Source: Streptomyces sp. NBC_01551
GTDB lineage: Bacteria; Actinomycetota; Actinomycetes; Streptomycetales; Streptomycetaceae
DNA length: 64,000 nucleotides
Direction: 5' to 3'
NCBI RefSeq assembly: GCF_026339935.1
Contig: NZ_JAPEPX010000001.1
Span: 2,028,501 to 2,092,500 of the forward strand
Within the stretch, counting starts at the first letter, position 1, and each line of letters begins with the position of its first letter. Below, one piece after another: positions 35,682 through 45,800 of this stretch. Below the pieces are notes generated by a model. It had not been told where the DNA came from, made no database searches, and saw nothing but the letters and a program-made list of their open reading frames with translations. The position numbers were made by a program, and so were the translations under genes.

Positions 35682-35696
35682 TGCGCATGTGTTGCA
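35682..35696 (+). promoter_or_regulatory. Candidate Nur (nickel-responsive) box in the sodF promoter
   Basis: TGCGC-ATGTG-TTGCA fits the Nur consensus TGCAA-N5-TTGCA as I recall it, with two mismatches in the left half. It lies about 40 nt before ATG, just after a TAGCGT possible -10. In S. coelicolor, Nur with nickel represses sodF. Confidence 0.5.
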
Positions 35697-35732
35697 ATAA
35701 GAACTTGGCACGCCGAGGGGACCGGATTACGC

Positions 35733-36389
35733 ATGGCCATCTACACGCTTCCTGAGCTTCCTTACGACTACGCGGCGCTGGAGCCGGTGATCAACCCGCA
35801 GATCATCGAGCTCCACCACGACAAGCACCACGCGGCCTACGTCACGGGCGCCAACAACACGCTGGAGCAGCTGGCGGAGGCCCGTGACAAGGAGAACTGG
35901 GGCGCACTGAACGGGCTGGAGAAGAACCTCGCGTTCCACCTCTCCGGCCACATCCTGCACAGCATCTACTGGCACAACATGGCCAGCCCGAAGACCGGCG
36001 AGGGCGGCGGCGAGCCCACCGCCGCCGACGGCCTGGGCGAGCTCGCGGACGCCATCACCGAGTCCTTCGGCTCCTTCGCCAAGTTCAAGAAGCAGCTGAC
36101 CTTCGCGTCCTCCGCCACCCAGGGCTCCGGCTGGGGCGTGCTCGCGTACGAGCCCGTCAGCGGCCGCCTGGTCGTCGAGCAGGTCTACGACCACCAGGGC
36201 AACGTCGGTGTGGCCAGCACCCCGATCCTGGTCTTCGACGCCTGGGAGCACGCCTTCTACCTTCAGTACAAGAACCAGAAGGTGGACTTCATCGAGGCCA
36301 TGTGGAACGTCGTCAACTGGCAGGACGTGGCCAAGCGCTACGCCGACGCCAAGGCGAACACCCCGCTGCTGATCCCCGTCAAGGGCTGA
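35733..36389 (+). CDS. sodF: Iron superoxide dismutase
   Basis: Converts superoxide to peroxide and oxygen in the cytoplasm. The 218 residues carry the Fe/Mn ligand regions [25 protein letters not shown] and [11 protein letters not shown], with standard family length. By synteny and sequence it is the Streptomyces FeSOD, the counterpart of the nickel enzyme SodN. GAGGGGA lies about 11 nt before ATG 35733. A Nur-like box upstream suggests nickel control. Its terminator is shared with the converging gene. Confidence 0.95.
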   Translation: MAIYTLPELPYDYAALEPVINPQIIELHHDKHHAAYVTGANNTLEQLAEARDKENWGALNGLEKNLAFHLSGHILHSIYWHNMASPKTGEGGGEPTAADGLGELADAITESFGSFAKFKKQLTFASSATQGSGWGVLAYEPVSGRLVVEQVYDHQGNVGVASTPILVFDAWEHAFYLQYKNQKVDFIEAMWNVVNWQDVAKRYADAKANTPLLIPVKG

Positions 36390-36456
36390 CCTGCCCCACC
36401 GGACCCGCCCGCCTCGTGATCGTCTTCTCAGCCTTCGCGTGCGGGCGTGCAGAGCG

Positions 36457-36493
36457 GAAGACCCCCGTGAGGACGTGACTCACGGGGGTCTTC
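36457..36493. terminator. Bidirectional hairpin terminator downstream of sodF
   Basis: A 15-bp perfect stem (36457-36471 with 36479-36493) and a 7-nt loop between sodF and the converging DsbA-like gene. Confidence 0.88.
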
Positions 36494-36512
36494 TGTGTGC
36501 ACTGCCGGTCGG

Positions 36513-37160
36513 CTACTCGAAGCTGGGGCCCTTGGTGCGGGTCCGCTTGATCTCGTAGAAGCCGGGGGTGGAGGCGACCATCAGGGTGCCGTCCCACAGC
36601 CGGGCGGCGGCCTCGCCGCGCGGGGCCGGGGTGACGACCGGGCCGAAGAAGGCCACGTCCTCGCCGTCGGCGCCGGGAACGGAGATCACCGGGGTGCCGA
36701 CCTCCTGGCCGACCCGGTCGATGCCGTCGTTGTGCGAGGCGCGCAGCACCTCGTCGTACTCGTCGGAGTCGGCGTACGCGAGCAGTTCGGCCGGCAGGTC
36801 GAGCGCGGCCAGCGCCTCGGCGATCACCTCGCGGGTCGCGCCCTTGTCCTCGTTGTGGATGCGGGTGCCGAGCTCGGTGTACAGCTTGCCCGTTATCTCG
36901 TCGCCGAACTTCTGCTGGGCCGCGACGACCACGCGCACCGGCGCCCAGCCCTTGGGGCCGAGCAGCTCGCGGTAGCGCTCGGGCAGCTCGTCGAGCCGGT
37001 TCTCGTTCAGGACGGCGAGGCTCATCACGTGCCAGCGCACCTCGACGTCGCGGACCTTCTCGACCTCCAGCATCCAGCGGGACGTCATCCAGGCCCAGGG
37101 GCACAGCGGGTCGAACCAGAAATCGACCGGGGTCTTCTCGCGCACCTGGGTGTCGGACAT
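36513..37160 (-). CDS. DsbA-fold protein with single-cysteine CPWA site (mycothiol nitroreductase-like)
   Basis: A 215-residue thioredoxin-superfamily protein. The site near the N-terminus reads DPLCPWAW, so Cys20 stands alone where relatives such as mycobacterial Rv2466c have CPWC. The helical insert and the cis-proline region GTPVISVPG are present. Rv2466c is a mycothiol-dependent nitroreductase; here a monothiol mechanism with mycothiol is possible but inferred. Start ATG 37160 (MSDTQVREK). It is divergent from pepN at 37287 and has no signal peptide, so it is cytoplasmic. Confidence 0.87.
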   Translation of the reverse strand: MSDTQVREKTPVDFWFDPLCPWAWMTSRWMLEVEKVRDVEVRWHVMSLAVLNENRLDELPERYRELLGPKGWAPVRVVVAAQQKFGDEITGKLYTELGTRIHNEDKGATREVIAEALAALDLPAELLAYADSDEYDEVLRASHNDGIDRVGQEVGTPVISVPGADGEDVAFFGPVVTPAPRGEAAARLWDGTLMVASTPGFYEIKRTRTKGPSFE

Positions 37161-37286
37161 GTCTCTCCTCACGTCGCTCAGGGCTTCCGTCGCCCCGTTT
37201 CCCCCAGGCCAACCAGCACGGGGGCGCACGCATTCCCCATGGGAGTATTCGGTCGAAGGAACGCGACCACGCACGAAGGAGTGCAC

Positions 37287-39842
37287 GTGCCCGGAGAGAA
37301 TCTGTCCCGTGACGAGGCCCGCGAGCGGGCCGAGCTGCTGTCCGTCGACGGGTACGAGGTGGTGCTCGACCTGAGGTCCGCCGTGGAGGAGGCCGAACCG
37401 GCCGAGGGTCCCCGGACCTTCCGCTCGGTGACGACCGTCCGATTCCGGGCCGCGGCCCCCGGTACCGCCACCTTCGCGGACCTGATCGCCCCCTCCGTGA
37501 ACACGGTGACCCTCAACGGGCGCGCGCTGGACCCGGCCGCCGTCTTCGACGGGGCGCGGATCGCCCTCGACGGGCTGGAGTCCGAGAACGTCCTGGTGGT
37601 GGACGCGAACTGCGCGTACAGCCGGACCGGCGAGGGCATGCACCGCTTCGTCGACCCGGAGGACGGCGAGGTCTACCTCTACACCCAGTACGAGCCGGCC
37701 GACGCCCGGCGGGTGTACGCGAACTTCGAGCAGCCCGACCTGAAGGCGCCGTACCGCTTCGAGGTGAGCGCGCCCGAGGGCTGGCAGGTCTGGAGCAACG
37801 GCGCGGAGGAGTCCCGCGAGGGCGGCACCTGGCGGTTCGCGCAGACCGCGCCGATCTCCACGTACATCACCTGTGTGGTGGCGGGCCCGTACCACTACGT
37901 GACGGACACCTACACCCGCGGGGACCTGACTGTCCCGCTGGGCGCGATGTGCCGCAAGGGTCTGGCGAAGCACTTCGACGCGGACGAGATCTTCCTGGTC
38001 ACCAAGCAGGGCTTCGACTTCTTCCACGAGCACTTCGACTACCCGTACCCCTTCGGGAAGTACGACCAGGCGTTCGTGCCGGAGTACAACCTGGGCGCGA
38101 TGGAGAACCCGGGGATGGTGACCTTCCGCGAGGAGTACATCTTCCGCGGCCAGGTGACGCGGGCCCAGTACGAGCGCCGGTGCAACACGATCCTGCACGA
38201 GATGGCGCACATGTGGTTCGGCGACCTGGTCACCATGAAGTGGTGGGACGACCTCTGGCTGAAGGAGTCCTTCGCGGACTTCATGGGCACCTTCTCGCAG
38301 GTGGAGGCGACCCGCTTCGACCAGGCGTGGGTCACCTTCGCCAACAACCGCAAGGCATGGGCGTACCGGGCCGACCAGCTGCCGTCCACGCACCCGGTCA
38401 CGGCCGACATCCGTGACCTGGAGGACGCGAAGCTGAACTTCGACGGGATCACCTACGCCAAGGGCGCGGCGGTGCTCAAGCAGCTCGTCGCGTACGTCGG
38501 GCGGGAGGCGTTCCTGGAGGGCGCACGGCGCTACTTCAAGGCCAACGCGTACGGGAACACCACCCTGGACGACCTGCTGTCGGTGCTCGGCGAGGTGTCC
38601 GGGCGGGACATGGCCGAGTGGTCGCGGGCGTGGCTCCAGACGGCGGGCGTGAACACGCTGACGCCGGTGGTGACCTACGACGCGGGCGGCCGGGTCACGG
38701 AACTTGCCGTGGCTCAGGAGGGTGACGAGCTCCGTCCGCACCGGGTGGCCGTGGGCCTGTACCGGGTGGACGCCGACGGGAGCCTGGTGCGCTACGCCCG
38801 GGCGGAGGCCGATGTCGCGGGGGCCCGCAGCGTGGTCGCCGAGCTGGCCGGCCAGGAGCGGCCCGACCTGGTGCTGGTCAACGACGACGACCTGACGTAC
38901 TGCAAGGTGCGCTTCGACGAGGGCTCGCTGGCGACGCTGCGCTCGCACCTGGGCAGTGTCACGGACCCGCTGGCGCGGGCGCTGTGCTGGTCGGCCCTGT
39001 GGAACATGACGCGTGACGCGCTGATGCCCGCACGGGACTTCGTCTCGCTGGTGCTCGCCCACGCGGGTCGCGAGAGCGACGTCGGCGTGCTCCAGATGCT
39101 GCACGCGCAGGCGCTCGGCGCGGTCACGCACTACGCGGCGCCCGAGTGGCGCGAGCAGGGCGGGCGGGTGCTGGCGGCGTGCGCGCTGCAGGAGCTGCGC
39201 TTCGCCGAGCCGGGTTCGGAGCACCAGCTGACCTGGGCCCGCTTCTTCGCGGCGAGCGCGACGTCGGAGGGCGACTTCCAGCTGCTGCTGGGGCTGCTGG
39301 AGGGTTCGGCTCGGATCGACGGGCTGGAGGTGGACCAGGAGCTGCGCTGGGACTTCCTGCTGCCCCTGGCGGCGCACGGCGCGGTGGACGAGGGCGTCCT
39401 GCGGGCCGAACTCGGGCGCGACGACACGGCGTCGGGCAAGCGGCACCAGGTGCGCTGCCTGGCGGCGCGGCCGTCGGCGGCCGTGAAGGACCAGGCCTGG
39501 GCGGCGGTGGTCGAGTCGGACGCGCTGTCGAACGCGCTGGTGGAGGCCACCATCTCGGGCATGCAGCAGCCCTCGCAGCGGGCGCTGCTGGCCGGGTACG
39601 CGCAGCGGTACTTCGAGGCCATCGAGCGGGTCTGGGACGAGCGGTCGATCCAGATCGGCATGGACGTGGTGAAGGGGCTGTATCCCGCGCTGCAGGACGA
39701 CGCGGCGACGCTGGACGCGACGGACGCGTGGCTCACGGCCCACGCGGACGCGGCCCCCGCGCTGCGGCGGCTGGTCCTGGAGTCCCGCGACGACCTGGCC
39801 CGGGCGCTGCGCGGCCAGGCCTGCGACGCGGCCGCGGGCTGA
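37287..39842 (+). CDS. pepN: Aminopeptidase N (M1 family), first paralog
   Basis: Zinc metallo-aminopeptidase that removes N-terminal residues from peptides. The 851 residues show the exopeptidase motif GAMEN, zinc site HEMAH (304-308) with the third ligand Glu in LKESFAD, and the C-terminal ERAP1-like helical domain. GTG 37287 is chosen because AAGGAG ends 5 nt before it. A second pepN lies 12 kb away at 49783 with the same layout. No signal peptide is present, so it is cytoplasmic. Confidence 0.95.
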   Translation: MPGENLSRDEARERAELLSVDGYEVVLDLRSAVEEAEPAEGPRTFRSVTTVRFRAAAPGTATFADLIAPSVNTVTLNGRALDPAAVFDGARIALDGLESENVLVVDANCAYSRTGEGMHRFVDPEDGEVYLYTQYEPADARRVYANFEQPDLKAPYRFEVSAPEGWQVWSNGAEESREGGTWRFAQTAPISTYITCVVAGPYHYVTDTYTRGDLTVPLGAMCRKGLAKHFDADEIFLVTKQGFDFFHEHFDYPYPFGKYDQAFVPEYNLGAMENPGMVTFREEYIFRGQVTRAQYERRCNTILHEMAHMWFGDLVTMKWWDDLWLKESFADFMGTFSQVEATRFDQAWVTFANNRKAWAYRADQLPSTHPVTADIRDLEDAKLNFDGITYAKGAAVLKQLVAYVGREAFLEGARRYFKANAYGNTTLDDLLSVLGEVSGRDMAEWSRAWLQTAGVNTLTPVVTYDAGGRVTELAVAQEGDELRPHRVAVGLYRVDADGSLVRYARAEADVAGARSVVAELAGQERPDLVLVNDDDLTYCKVRFDEGSLATLRSHLGSVTDPLARALCWSALWNMTRDALMPARDFVSLVLAHAGRESDVGVLQMLHAQALGAVTHYAAPEWREQGGRVLAACALQELRFAEPGSEHQLTWARFFAASATSEGDFQLLLGLLEGSARIDGLEVDQELRWDFLLPLAAHGAVDEGVLRAELGRDDTASGKRHQVRCLAARPSAAVKDQAWAAVVESDALSNALVEATISGMQQPSQRALLAGYAQRYFEAIERVWDERSIQIGMDVVKGLYPALQDDAATLDATDAWLTAHADAAPALRRLVLESRDDLARALRGQACDAAAG

Positions 39843-40048
39843 CGCCGGCGGACGGTGCGTGACGGGGCGTGACGGGGCGGGGCCGGTTCGGTCCCGCCCC
39901 GGTTGCGTGGGGGCCGCGTGGGGCAGCCATGGACCGCTGCGCAGTGTCGGCAGTCGAACGCCCGTACTTTAGTGCGGGCTTGTCCCGATTTGTCGACGGG
40001 AACGTAACAGGGGTTAGCAAGCCCTCGGACAGCGGGAATCTCCGCGTC

Positions 40049-41011
40049 ATGAACCACAACGCACCCCTCCCCCTCGCCCACCTCACCGGCACCCGCCCCC
40101 GCGTCCTGAGCCTCGCCCAGCTCCGCGAGCACGGCGTCACCGCCTCCGACGCCGCCGGCCGACCCTGGCAGCAGATCCTGCCCGGGGTGTTCCTGCTCCA
40201 CTCCGGCCCCGCGACCAGCGAGGAGCGGCTGCACGCGGCCCTGCTGTACGCCGGCCGGCGCGGCAACGACGAGGCCATGATCACCGGCCTGGCGGCCCTC
40301 GCCCTGTACCGGTTCGCCTCCGCCCCCGCGCTCCTCGCGCTCTCCCACATCGACGTGCTCGTCCCGAACACCCGCCGCCTGCGCTCCACCGGGGACGTCC
40401 GGATCGTCCGCGCGCACACCCCGCCCCAGCCCGTCGAGGTGACCGGCCTGCCCGTCGCGCCGGTGGCCCGCGCGGTCGCGGACGCCGTCGCCGGACTCTC
40501 CGACGCCGGCACCGTACGGCGGCTGCTCAGCGAGGCCGTGCGCGCCGGGCACTGCGAACCGGCAGCCGTCGTACGGGAGCTGACGGTGGCCCGGCTGCTG
40601 AACCGGCCCCACGTCGTGGACGCCGTCGAGTCGCTCCTGGCCGAGGGCCGGGCCATCGCCGAGGACCGGCTCTACCAGGTCGTACGCGGCTACGACCTTC
40701 CCGAGCCGGTGTGGAACGTGGACCTTCGCCTGCCGGGCGGCCCGCACCTCGGCGGGGTCGACGCGTACTGGCCCGAGCAGGCCGTCGCCGTCGAGATCGA
40801 CACCCGGGCCCCGCGCCAGGGCGAGGACGAGCAGTTCTCCGAGTGCGTCCGCAAGCGGGAGACCCTGGAGCGGCTCGGGGTGACCGTCATCCACCTCACC
40901 CCGCGCAAGCTCCGCGACTGGCCCGAGCAGCAGGCCTCGGTGATCCGGACCGCCCTGACGGCCTCCGGCGACCGCGAACCGGCGGCCTACCTCGTCGTAC
41001 TGCCCAGGTGA
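40049..41011 (+). CDS. AbiEi-antitoxin-like protein with C-terminal nuclease-like (DUF559-type) region
   Basis: A 320-residue cytoplasmic protein. The N-terminal segment LSLAQLREHGVTASDAAGRPW resembles the winged-helix start of AbiEi antitoxins (type IV toxin-antitoxin). The C-terminus has VDAYWPEQAVAVEIDT and VTVIHLTPRKLRD, the D-x-E-x-D-type strand pattern of restriction-like folds. No AbiEii toxin gene is adjacent. The last 25 nt overlap the converging flavin-binding gene. The true role is unknown. Confidence 0.65.
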   Translation: MNHNAPLPLAHLTGTRPRVLSLAQLREHGVTASDAAGRPWQQILPGVFLLHSGPATSEERLHAALLYAGRRGNDEAMITGLAALALYRFASAPALLALSHIDVLVPNTRRLRSTGDVRIVRAHTPPQPVEVTGLPVAPVARAVADAVAGLSDAGTVRRLLSEAVRAGHCEPAAVVRELTVARLLNRPHVVDAVESLLAEGRAIAEDRLYQVVRGYDLPEPVWNVDLRLPGGPHLGGVDAYWPEQAVAVEIDTRAPRQGEDEQFSECVRKRETLERLGVTVIHLTPRKLRDWPEQQASVIRTALTASGDREPAAYLVVLPR

Positions 41012-41901
41012 GGCGGCGACGACGGCACGACCGGCGGGTTGGCCGGCGAGTACTCCGGGGCGCTCCACAGCAGCCGCCCCGGGTGCAGGCCCTCCACCAC
41101 CGCGTCGACGAAGAAGCGGACCCGGCGCTCCCCGCCCGCCCCGAACTCCGGCCGGGCCCGCCCGCTGAGCTGGAGCACCGCCCCGCTCTCCCAGTCGGGG
41201 AACAGCAGCCCCGCCCGCGGATCGGCGGTCAGGTTCCCCAGGGTCAGGAACATCGCGTTGCCCGCGTAGTCCGGCCAGGACAGCTCGCCCGGCGCGTGCA
41301 CCTCGACGAACCCCGGCAGGCCGCCCCGGTGACTGGCCTCGACGCCGTCCTCGGCGGCCGTGGCGACGAAGAAGGTGTCGGCGGCGCGGACGGCCCGCTC
41401 CTGGTCGGGGACGAGCGCGTCCCCGCGCCGCACGACACCGGCTCCTTGGGCGGCGAGCGCCAGCGGCTGCCGCTTCTGCAGGTACTTCGGGCAGTTTCCG
41501 AAGACGCGCCCCGCCGCGACGGCGAACCCGCCCGGCGCCGCCTCGTCGAGGGTCCCGTTCAGCCGCAGCCGGCGGCGGGTGCGCGGGTCGAGGGAGATCG
41601 TCCCGACCCGGGTCCCGGCCGTGGCCAGTGCCCCGGCGAGCGGGTCGCCGTCCGGCAGGCCGCCCGCGACCGCGATCCGGTCCGGGGCGGTGGCTCGTAC
41701 GAAGCCGGGGGCGGCAGTGAGCAGCGAGGCCCACAGGCGCCCCGCGCCGTCGGCGGCGCCGACGACGAGGTGCGGCTGGCGGGCGAGGAACGCCGCCGCG
41801 GCGAGCGGGATGTCCGGGCCGATCGAGCGGCCGACGTGGTCGGCGAGCTCTCGTACGCCGAGCCGGTCCTGCACGGCCAGCGAGCCCCAGTGGTACGCCA
41901 T
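40987..41901 (-). CDS. Pyridoxamine-5'-phosphate-oxidase-like flavin-binding protein
   Basis: A 304-residue protein with a split-barrel flavin-binding region in its C-terminal half. The signature FGNCPKYLQKRQ and the segment GLPGFVEVHAPGELSWPDYAGN mark the PNPOx-like FMN/F420 group. Actinobacterial relatives often use F420 or heme, so the cofactor is open. It starts at ATG 41901, divergent from the CGNR gene across a 121-bp gap with inverted GGTTAG motifs. Its 3' end overlaps the AbiEi-like gene. Confidence 0.83.
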   Translation of the reverse strand: MAYHWGSLAVQDRLGVRELADHVGRSIGPDIPLAAAAFLARQPHLVVGAADGAGRLWASLLTAAPGFVRATAPDRIAVAGGLPDGDPLAGALATAGTRVGTISLDPRTRRRLRLNGTLDEAAPGGFAVAAGRVFGNCPKYLQKRQPLALAAQGAGVVRRGDALVPDQERAVRAADTFFVATAAEDGVEASHRGGLPGFVEVHAPGELSWPDYAGNAMFLTLGNLTADPRAGLLFPDWESGAVLQLSGRARPEFGAGGERRVRFFVDAVVEGLHPGRLLWSAPEYSPANPPVVPSSPPHLGSTTR

Positions 41902-41929
41902 GGCTCCGCTCCTTCCACCCCCTGAAACC

Positions 41930-41961
41930 TAACCCTCTAAATCAAAAATAACGGTTAGGGC
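41930..41961. promoter_or_regulatory. Inverted repeat CCTAACC...GGTTAGG in the divergent CGNR promoter region
   Basis: CCTAACC (41930-41936) and GGTTAGG (41955-41961) form a perfect 7-bp dyad around an AT-rich core. A third GGTTAG lies at 41995-42000. This suits an operator of the adjacent CGNR regulator controlling both divergent genes. Confidence 0.5.
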
Positions 41962-42022
41962 GGCGAGCGTCAACCGTTCACGTACTCTTGAGGGGTTAGT
42001 CGGCGCCACGGGAGGCAGGACC

Positions 42023-42589
42023 ATGACGGCACGCACGGCGGATCCGCGCCCGCTGACCGGGGAGCCGCTCGCCCTGGACCTGCTGAACACCCGCTGGGCC
42101 GCCGACGGCGAGCCGCTGGACCTGTTCGCCGGGGCCGCCGGGCTGAGCCGGGTCGAAGGCCTCGCCGTCTGGCTGGAGAGCGTGGGGCTGGCCGGCCGTT
42201 TCCGCGCCGACGCCGCAACCCTCGTCCACCTGCTGACCGCCCGCGAGGCGCTGGCGCGCGCAGTCGCCGACCCCGCCGACGAAAGCGCCCGCCGGCTGAT
42301 CGACGCCGTTCTCGAACACGGCCGGATCCGCGCCACCCTCACCGCCGAAGGCCCGGGCGAGCGCGCCGAGTTCAACGACCCGGCCTGGGGCCCGGCCTGG
42401 CTCGCCGCCCGCGACTACCTCGGCCTGCTCGCCTCCGCGCCCGACCGGATCCGCGAATGCGCCTCCCCGGCCTGCGTGCTGCACTTCCACGACACCTCGC
42501 GCAACGGCACCCGGCGCTGGTGCTCCATGGCGGCGTGCGGAAACCGGGCCAAGGCCTCCCGCCACTACGCGCGCACGCGCGAGCGCTGA
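42023..42589 (+). CDS. CGNR zinc-finger / ABATE-domain regulator
   Basis: A 188-residue protein. The N-terminal ABATE domain (LALDLLNTRWA, DLLFA-type helices) is followed by a C-terminal CGNR zinc finger with Cys in RECASPACVLHFHDTS and RRWCSMAACGNRAKASRHY, where the CGNR motif is literal. Family members are predicted stress-related transcription regulators. Start ATG 42023, with GGGAGGC about 9 nt upstream. It is divergent from the flavin-binding gene and probably regulates it. Confidence 0.9.
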   Translation: MTARTADPRPLTGEPLALDLLNTRWAADGEPLDLFAGAAGLSRVEGLAVWLESVGLAGRFRADAATLVHLLTAREALARAVADPADESARRLIDAVLEHGRIRATLTAEGPGERAEFNDPAWGPAWLAARDYLGLLASAPDRIRECASPACVLHFHDTSRNGTRRWCSMAACGNRAKASRHYARTRER

Positions 42590-42611
42590 AGGCGCGAAAG
42601 TTGTCACACCG

Positions 42612-42639
42612 GACCCCCGACGAAACCCCGCCGGGGGTC
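42612..42639 (+). terminator. Hairpin terminator after the CGNR gene
   Basis: GACCCCCG pairs with CGGGGGTC (8 bp) with a 12-nt loop, 22 nt after the stop. The remaining stretch to 42863 has no gene. It holds a GTCGATAAATCGAC palindrome (about 42656-42669) and presumably the S8 protease promoter. Confidence 0.65.
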
Positions 42640-42863
42640 TGCCGTGTGGCCGTTAAGTCGATAAATCGACTACCCAGACCCTGGGTTTGATACCACTCTG
42701 CCCCGGTACGGGGCCGCTGGCGCATTCTCCGCACTGGCGAGTCTCCGCCATGACAGGTATCGGTCAATGACAACCCTCCCCAAAGAGCTGTCACTTGCGC
42801 AAAGCTGACCGGTCATCCGGCACCGAAATCCGGACCGTATCTTTCACTTAGCCAGGGATGCTG

Positions 42864-45800
42864 ATGACCCTCGAATCCCCCAGCTCCATATCCGGGGCCA
42901 GACGTGTGGCCCGTGTCGCGGCAGCCGCGGGCCTCGTGGCCGCGCTGTGCACGGCCGGAGCCATGCCGGCCTTCGCCGCCGGCACCACCGACGGCCCGGG
43001 GAGCCCCACGCCGGTCAAGTCGGCGGACCAGAAGCTCGGTTCGGCCGACGCCGAGCTCCTGCAGGAGGCCAAGGCCAAGGGCGACAAGACCGTCACCGTG
43101 ATGGTGGCGACCGCCCCCGGCGAGACCAAGCAGGTCGCCCAGCAGCTCGACGCCGTCCAGGGCGCCTCGGTGGGCCAGACGTACGACAAGCTCGGCTACG
43201 TACGCGCCACCCTGCCCACGGACAAGGCCGAGACCGCGCTGAAGGCGGCCGCCAAGCTGTCCTCCGTGCACGGCATCGACCTGCGGCACGAGATCCAGCT
43301 GCCGGACCCGCGCCCGTCCTCGGACCGCGAGACCGGCACGGCCAAGAAGACCTCCGAGTCCTACGCGGCCCCGGACAAGAACACCCCGGCGAAGAACCCG
43401 TACAACCCGTCCTTCGAGACCGGCGCGGTGGACTTCGTCAAGCAGAACCCGCAGGCCGACGGCCGCGGCGTGACCATCGGCATCCTGGACTCGGGCGTCG
43501 ACCTCGGCCACCCGGCGCTCCAGAAGACCACCACCGGCGAGCGCAAGATCGTCGACTGGGTCACCGCGACCGACCCGATCGCGGACAACGACGCGACCTG
43601 GCGCCCGCAGATCACCCCGGTCACCGCCACCGGCGGTTCCTTCACCGCCGGCGGCCAGAGCTGGAAGGCCCCCGAGGGCAGCTTCCAGTGGAGCCGCTTC
43701 AGCGAGTCGATCACCGCCACCGGTGACATGAAGGGCGACGTCAACCGCGACGGGGACACCACCGACCGGTTCGGCATGCTCTACGACGCCGCCGCCGGCA
43801 CCGTCCGCGTCGACACCGACCAGGACGGCGACTTCACGAACAACGAGCCGATGAAGCCGTACAAGGACGGCTACCAGGTCGGCTACTTCGGCAAGGACAA
43901 CCCTGCGACCGACGTCGCCGAGCGCATCCCGTTCGTGATCGAGATCCGCAAGGACGTCCCGATGGACCCCTTCGGGGGCGACTGGGTCGGCAAGAAGGCC
44001 GACTTCGTCAACATCGGCATCATCGAGTCGGAGCACGGCACGCACGTCGCCGGCATCACCGCCGCCAACAGCCTCTTCGGCGGCAAGATGAACGGCGAGG
44101 CGCCCGGCGCGAAGATCGTCTCCTCGCGCGCCTGCACCTGGTCCGGCGGCTGCACCAACATCGCGCTGACCGAGGGCATGATCGACCTCGTCGTCAACCG
44201 CGGCGTGGACATCGTCAACATGTCCATCGGTGGCCTGCCGGCGCTGAACGACGGCAACAACGCCCGCTCCGAGCTCTACAAGAACCTCATCGACACCTAC
44301 GGTGTCCAGCTCGTCATCTCGGCGGGCAACGAGGGCCCGGGCGTGAACACCATCGGTGACCCCGGCCTCGCCGACAAGGTCATCTCGGTGGGCGCCGCGG
44401 TCTCCAAGGAGACCTGGGCCGCCAACTACGGCTCCGGCGTGGCCAAGAAGTACAACATGTTCCCCTTCTCCTCGCGCGGTCCGCGTGAGGACGGTGGCTT
44501 CACGCCCACCATCACCGCCCCCGGCGCGGCCATCAACACCATCCAGACCTGGCTGCCCGGCGCACCCGTGAAGGAGGCCGGCTACGACCTGCCGGCCGGT
44601 TACGGCATGCTCCAGGGCACCTCGATGTCCTCCCCGCAGGCGGCGGGCGCCAGCGCCCTGCTGATCTCGGCCGCGAAGCAGCACAACATCGCGCTCAAGC
44701 CGGCCGGCCTGCGCGTGGCGCTGACCAGCACCGCGAAGAAGATCGCCGACGTCCCGGCGCACGCCCAGGGCTCCGGTCTGATCGACATCGTCGAGGCGTG
44801 GGAGTCCATCCAGCGCGACGCGAAGGCCAACGAGTTCACCGTCAAGGCCCCGGTCGACACCGCGATCGACCAGTTCCTGAAGACCCCGGGCTTCGGCACC
44901 GGCCTCTACGACCGCGAGGGCGGCCTCAAGGTCGGCCAGAAGAAGGTCTACGACGTCGTCGTCACCCGCACCACCGGCGTCAAGTACGGTACCCGGCACA
45001 ACCTGAGCTGGCGCAACAACGACGGCACGTTCAAGGTCATCGGCGGCTACGACTACGTCACGCTGCCCCTGAACAAGCCCGTCACCATCAAGGTCGAGGC
45101 CAAGGCCACGTCGGCCGGCGTCCACAGCGGCATCCTGCAGCTGGACGACGAGACCACCGAGGGCATCGACAAGCAGATCCTGACCACGGTCGTCGCCGCC
45201 ACCCCGCTGGCGAAGCCGTCGTTCACGATGTCGGACACCTCCTCGGTGCAGCGCAACAGCCACAAGTCCTACTTCGTGACCGTCCCGCAGGGCGCCAAGA
45301 CCCTTGAGGTCGCCCTCGGCGGTCTGAAGCCGGGCAGCCAGACGCGCTTCATCTCGATCCACCCGTACGGCGTGGGCGTCGAGGACAGCGCGACGACCCA
45401 GTGCTACCCGAACTACGACAACCCGGCCAACACCTGCCGCCCCGACCTGCGCTCGTACGCCGAGCCGACGCCGGGCGTCTGGGAGATCGAGGTCGAGTCG
45501 CGCCGTACGTCGCCGCTGCTCGACAACCCGTACCGGCTGGACGTCAGCGTCCTCGGTGCGGCCTTCGACCCGGCGGTCAAGGTGCTGCCCGAGGTCAAGC
45601 AGGGCACCGCGGCCCCGGTCCAGTGGACCGTCAAGAACGACGCCGCGGCCATCTCCGGCGGCAAGCTCCAGGGCGGCTCGCTCGGTTCCGCGAAGGTCGC
45701 CAAGCCGACCATCGCCAACGGTGAGACCCAGACCAGCACCGTCACCATCGGCGAGGGCGTCTCCCGCCTCGACGTGGCCATCGGTGGCGTCTCCGACACC

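Noticed and set aside
37161..39743. Long minus-strand open frame fused upstream of the DsbA-like gene
   Set aside because: It is the shadow of pepN on the opposite strand; the DsbA-like protein has a clear ATG at 37160.
42640..42863. Possible riboswitch before the S8 protease
   Set aside because: Short palindromes are present, but I see no conserved fold of a known class.
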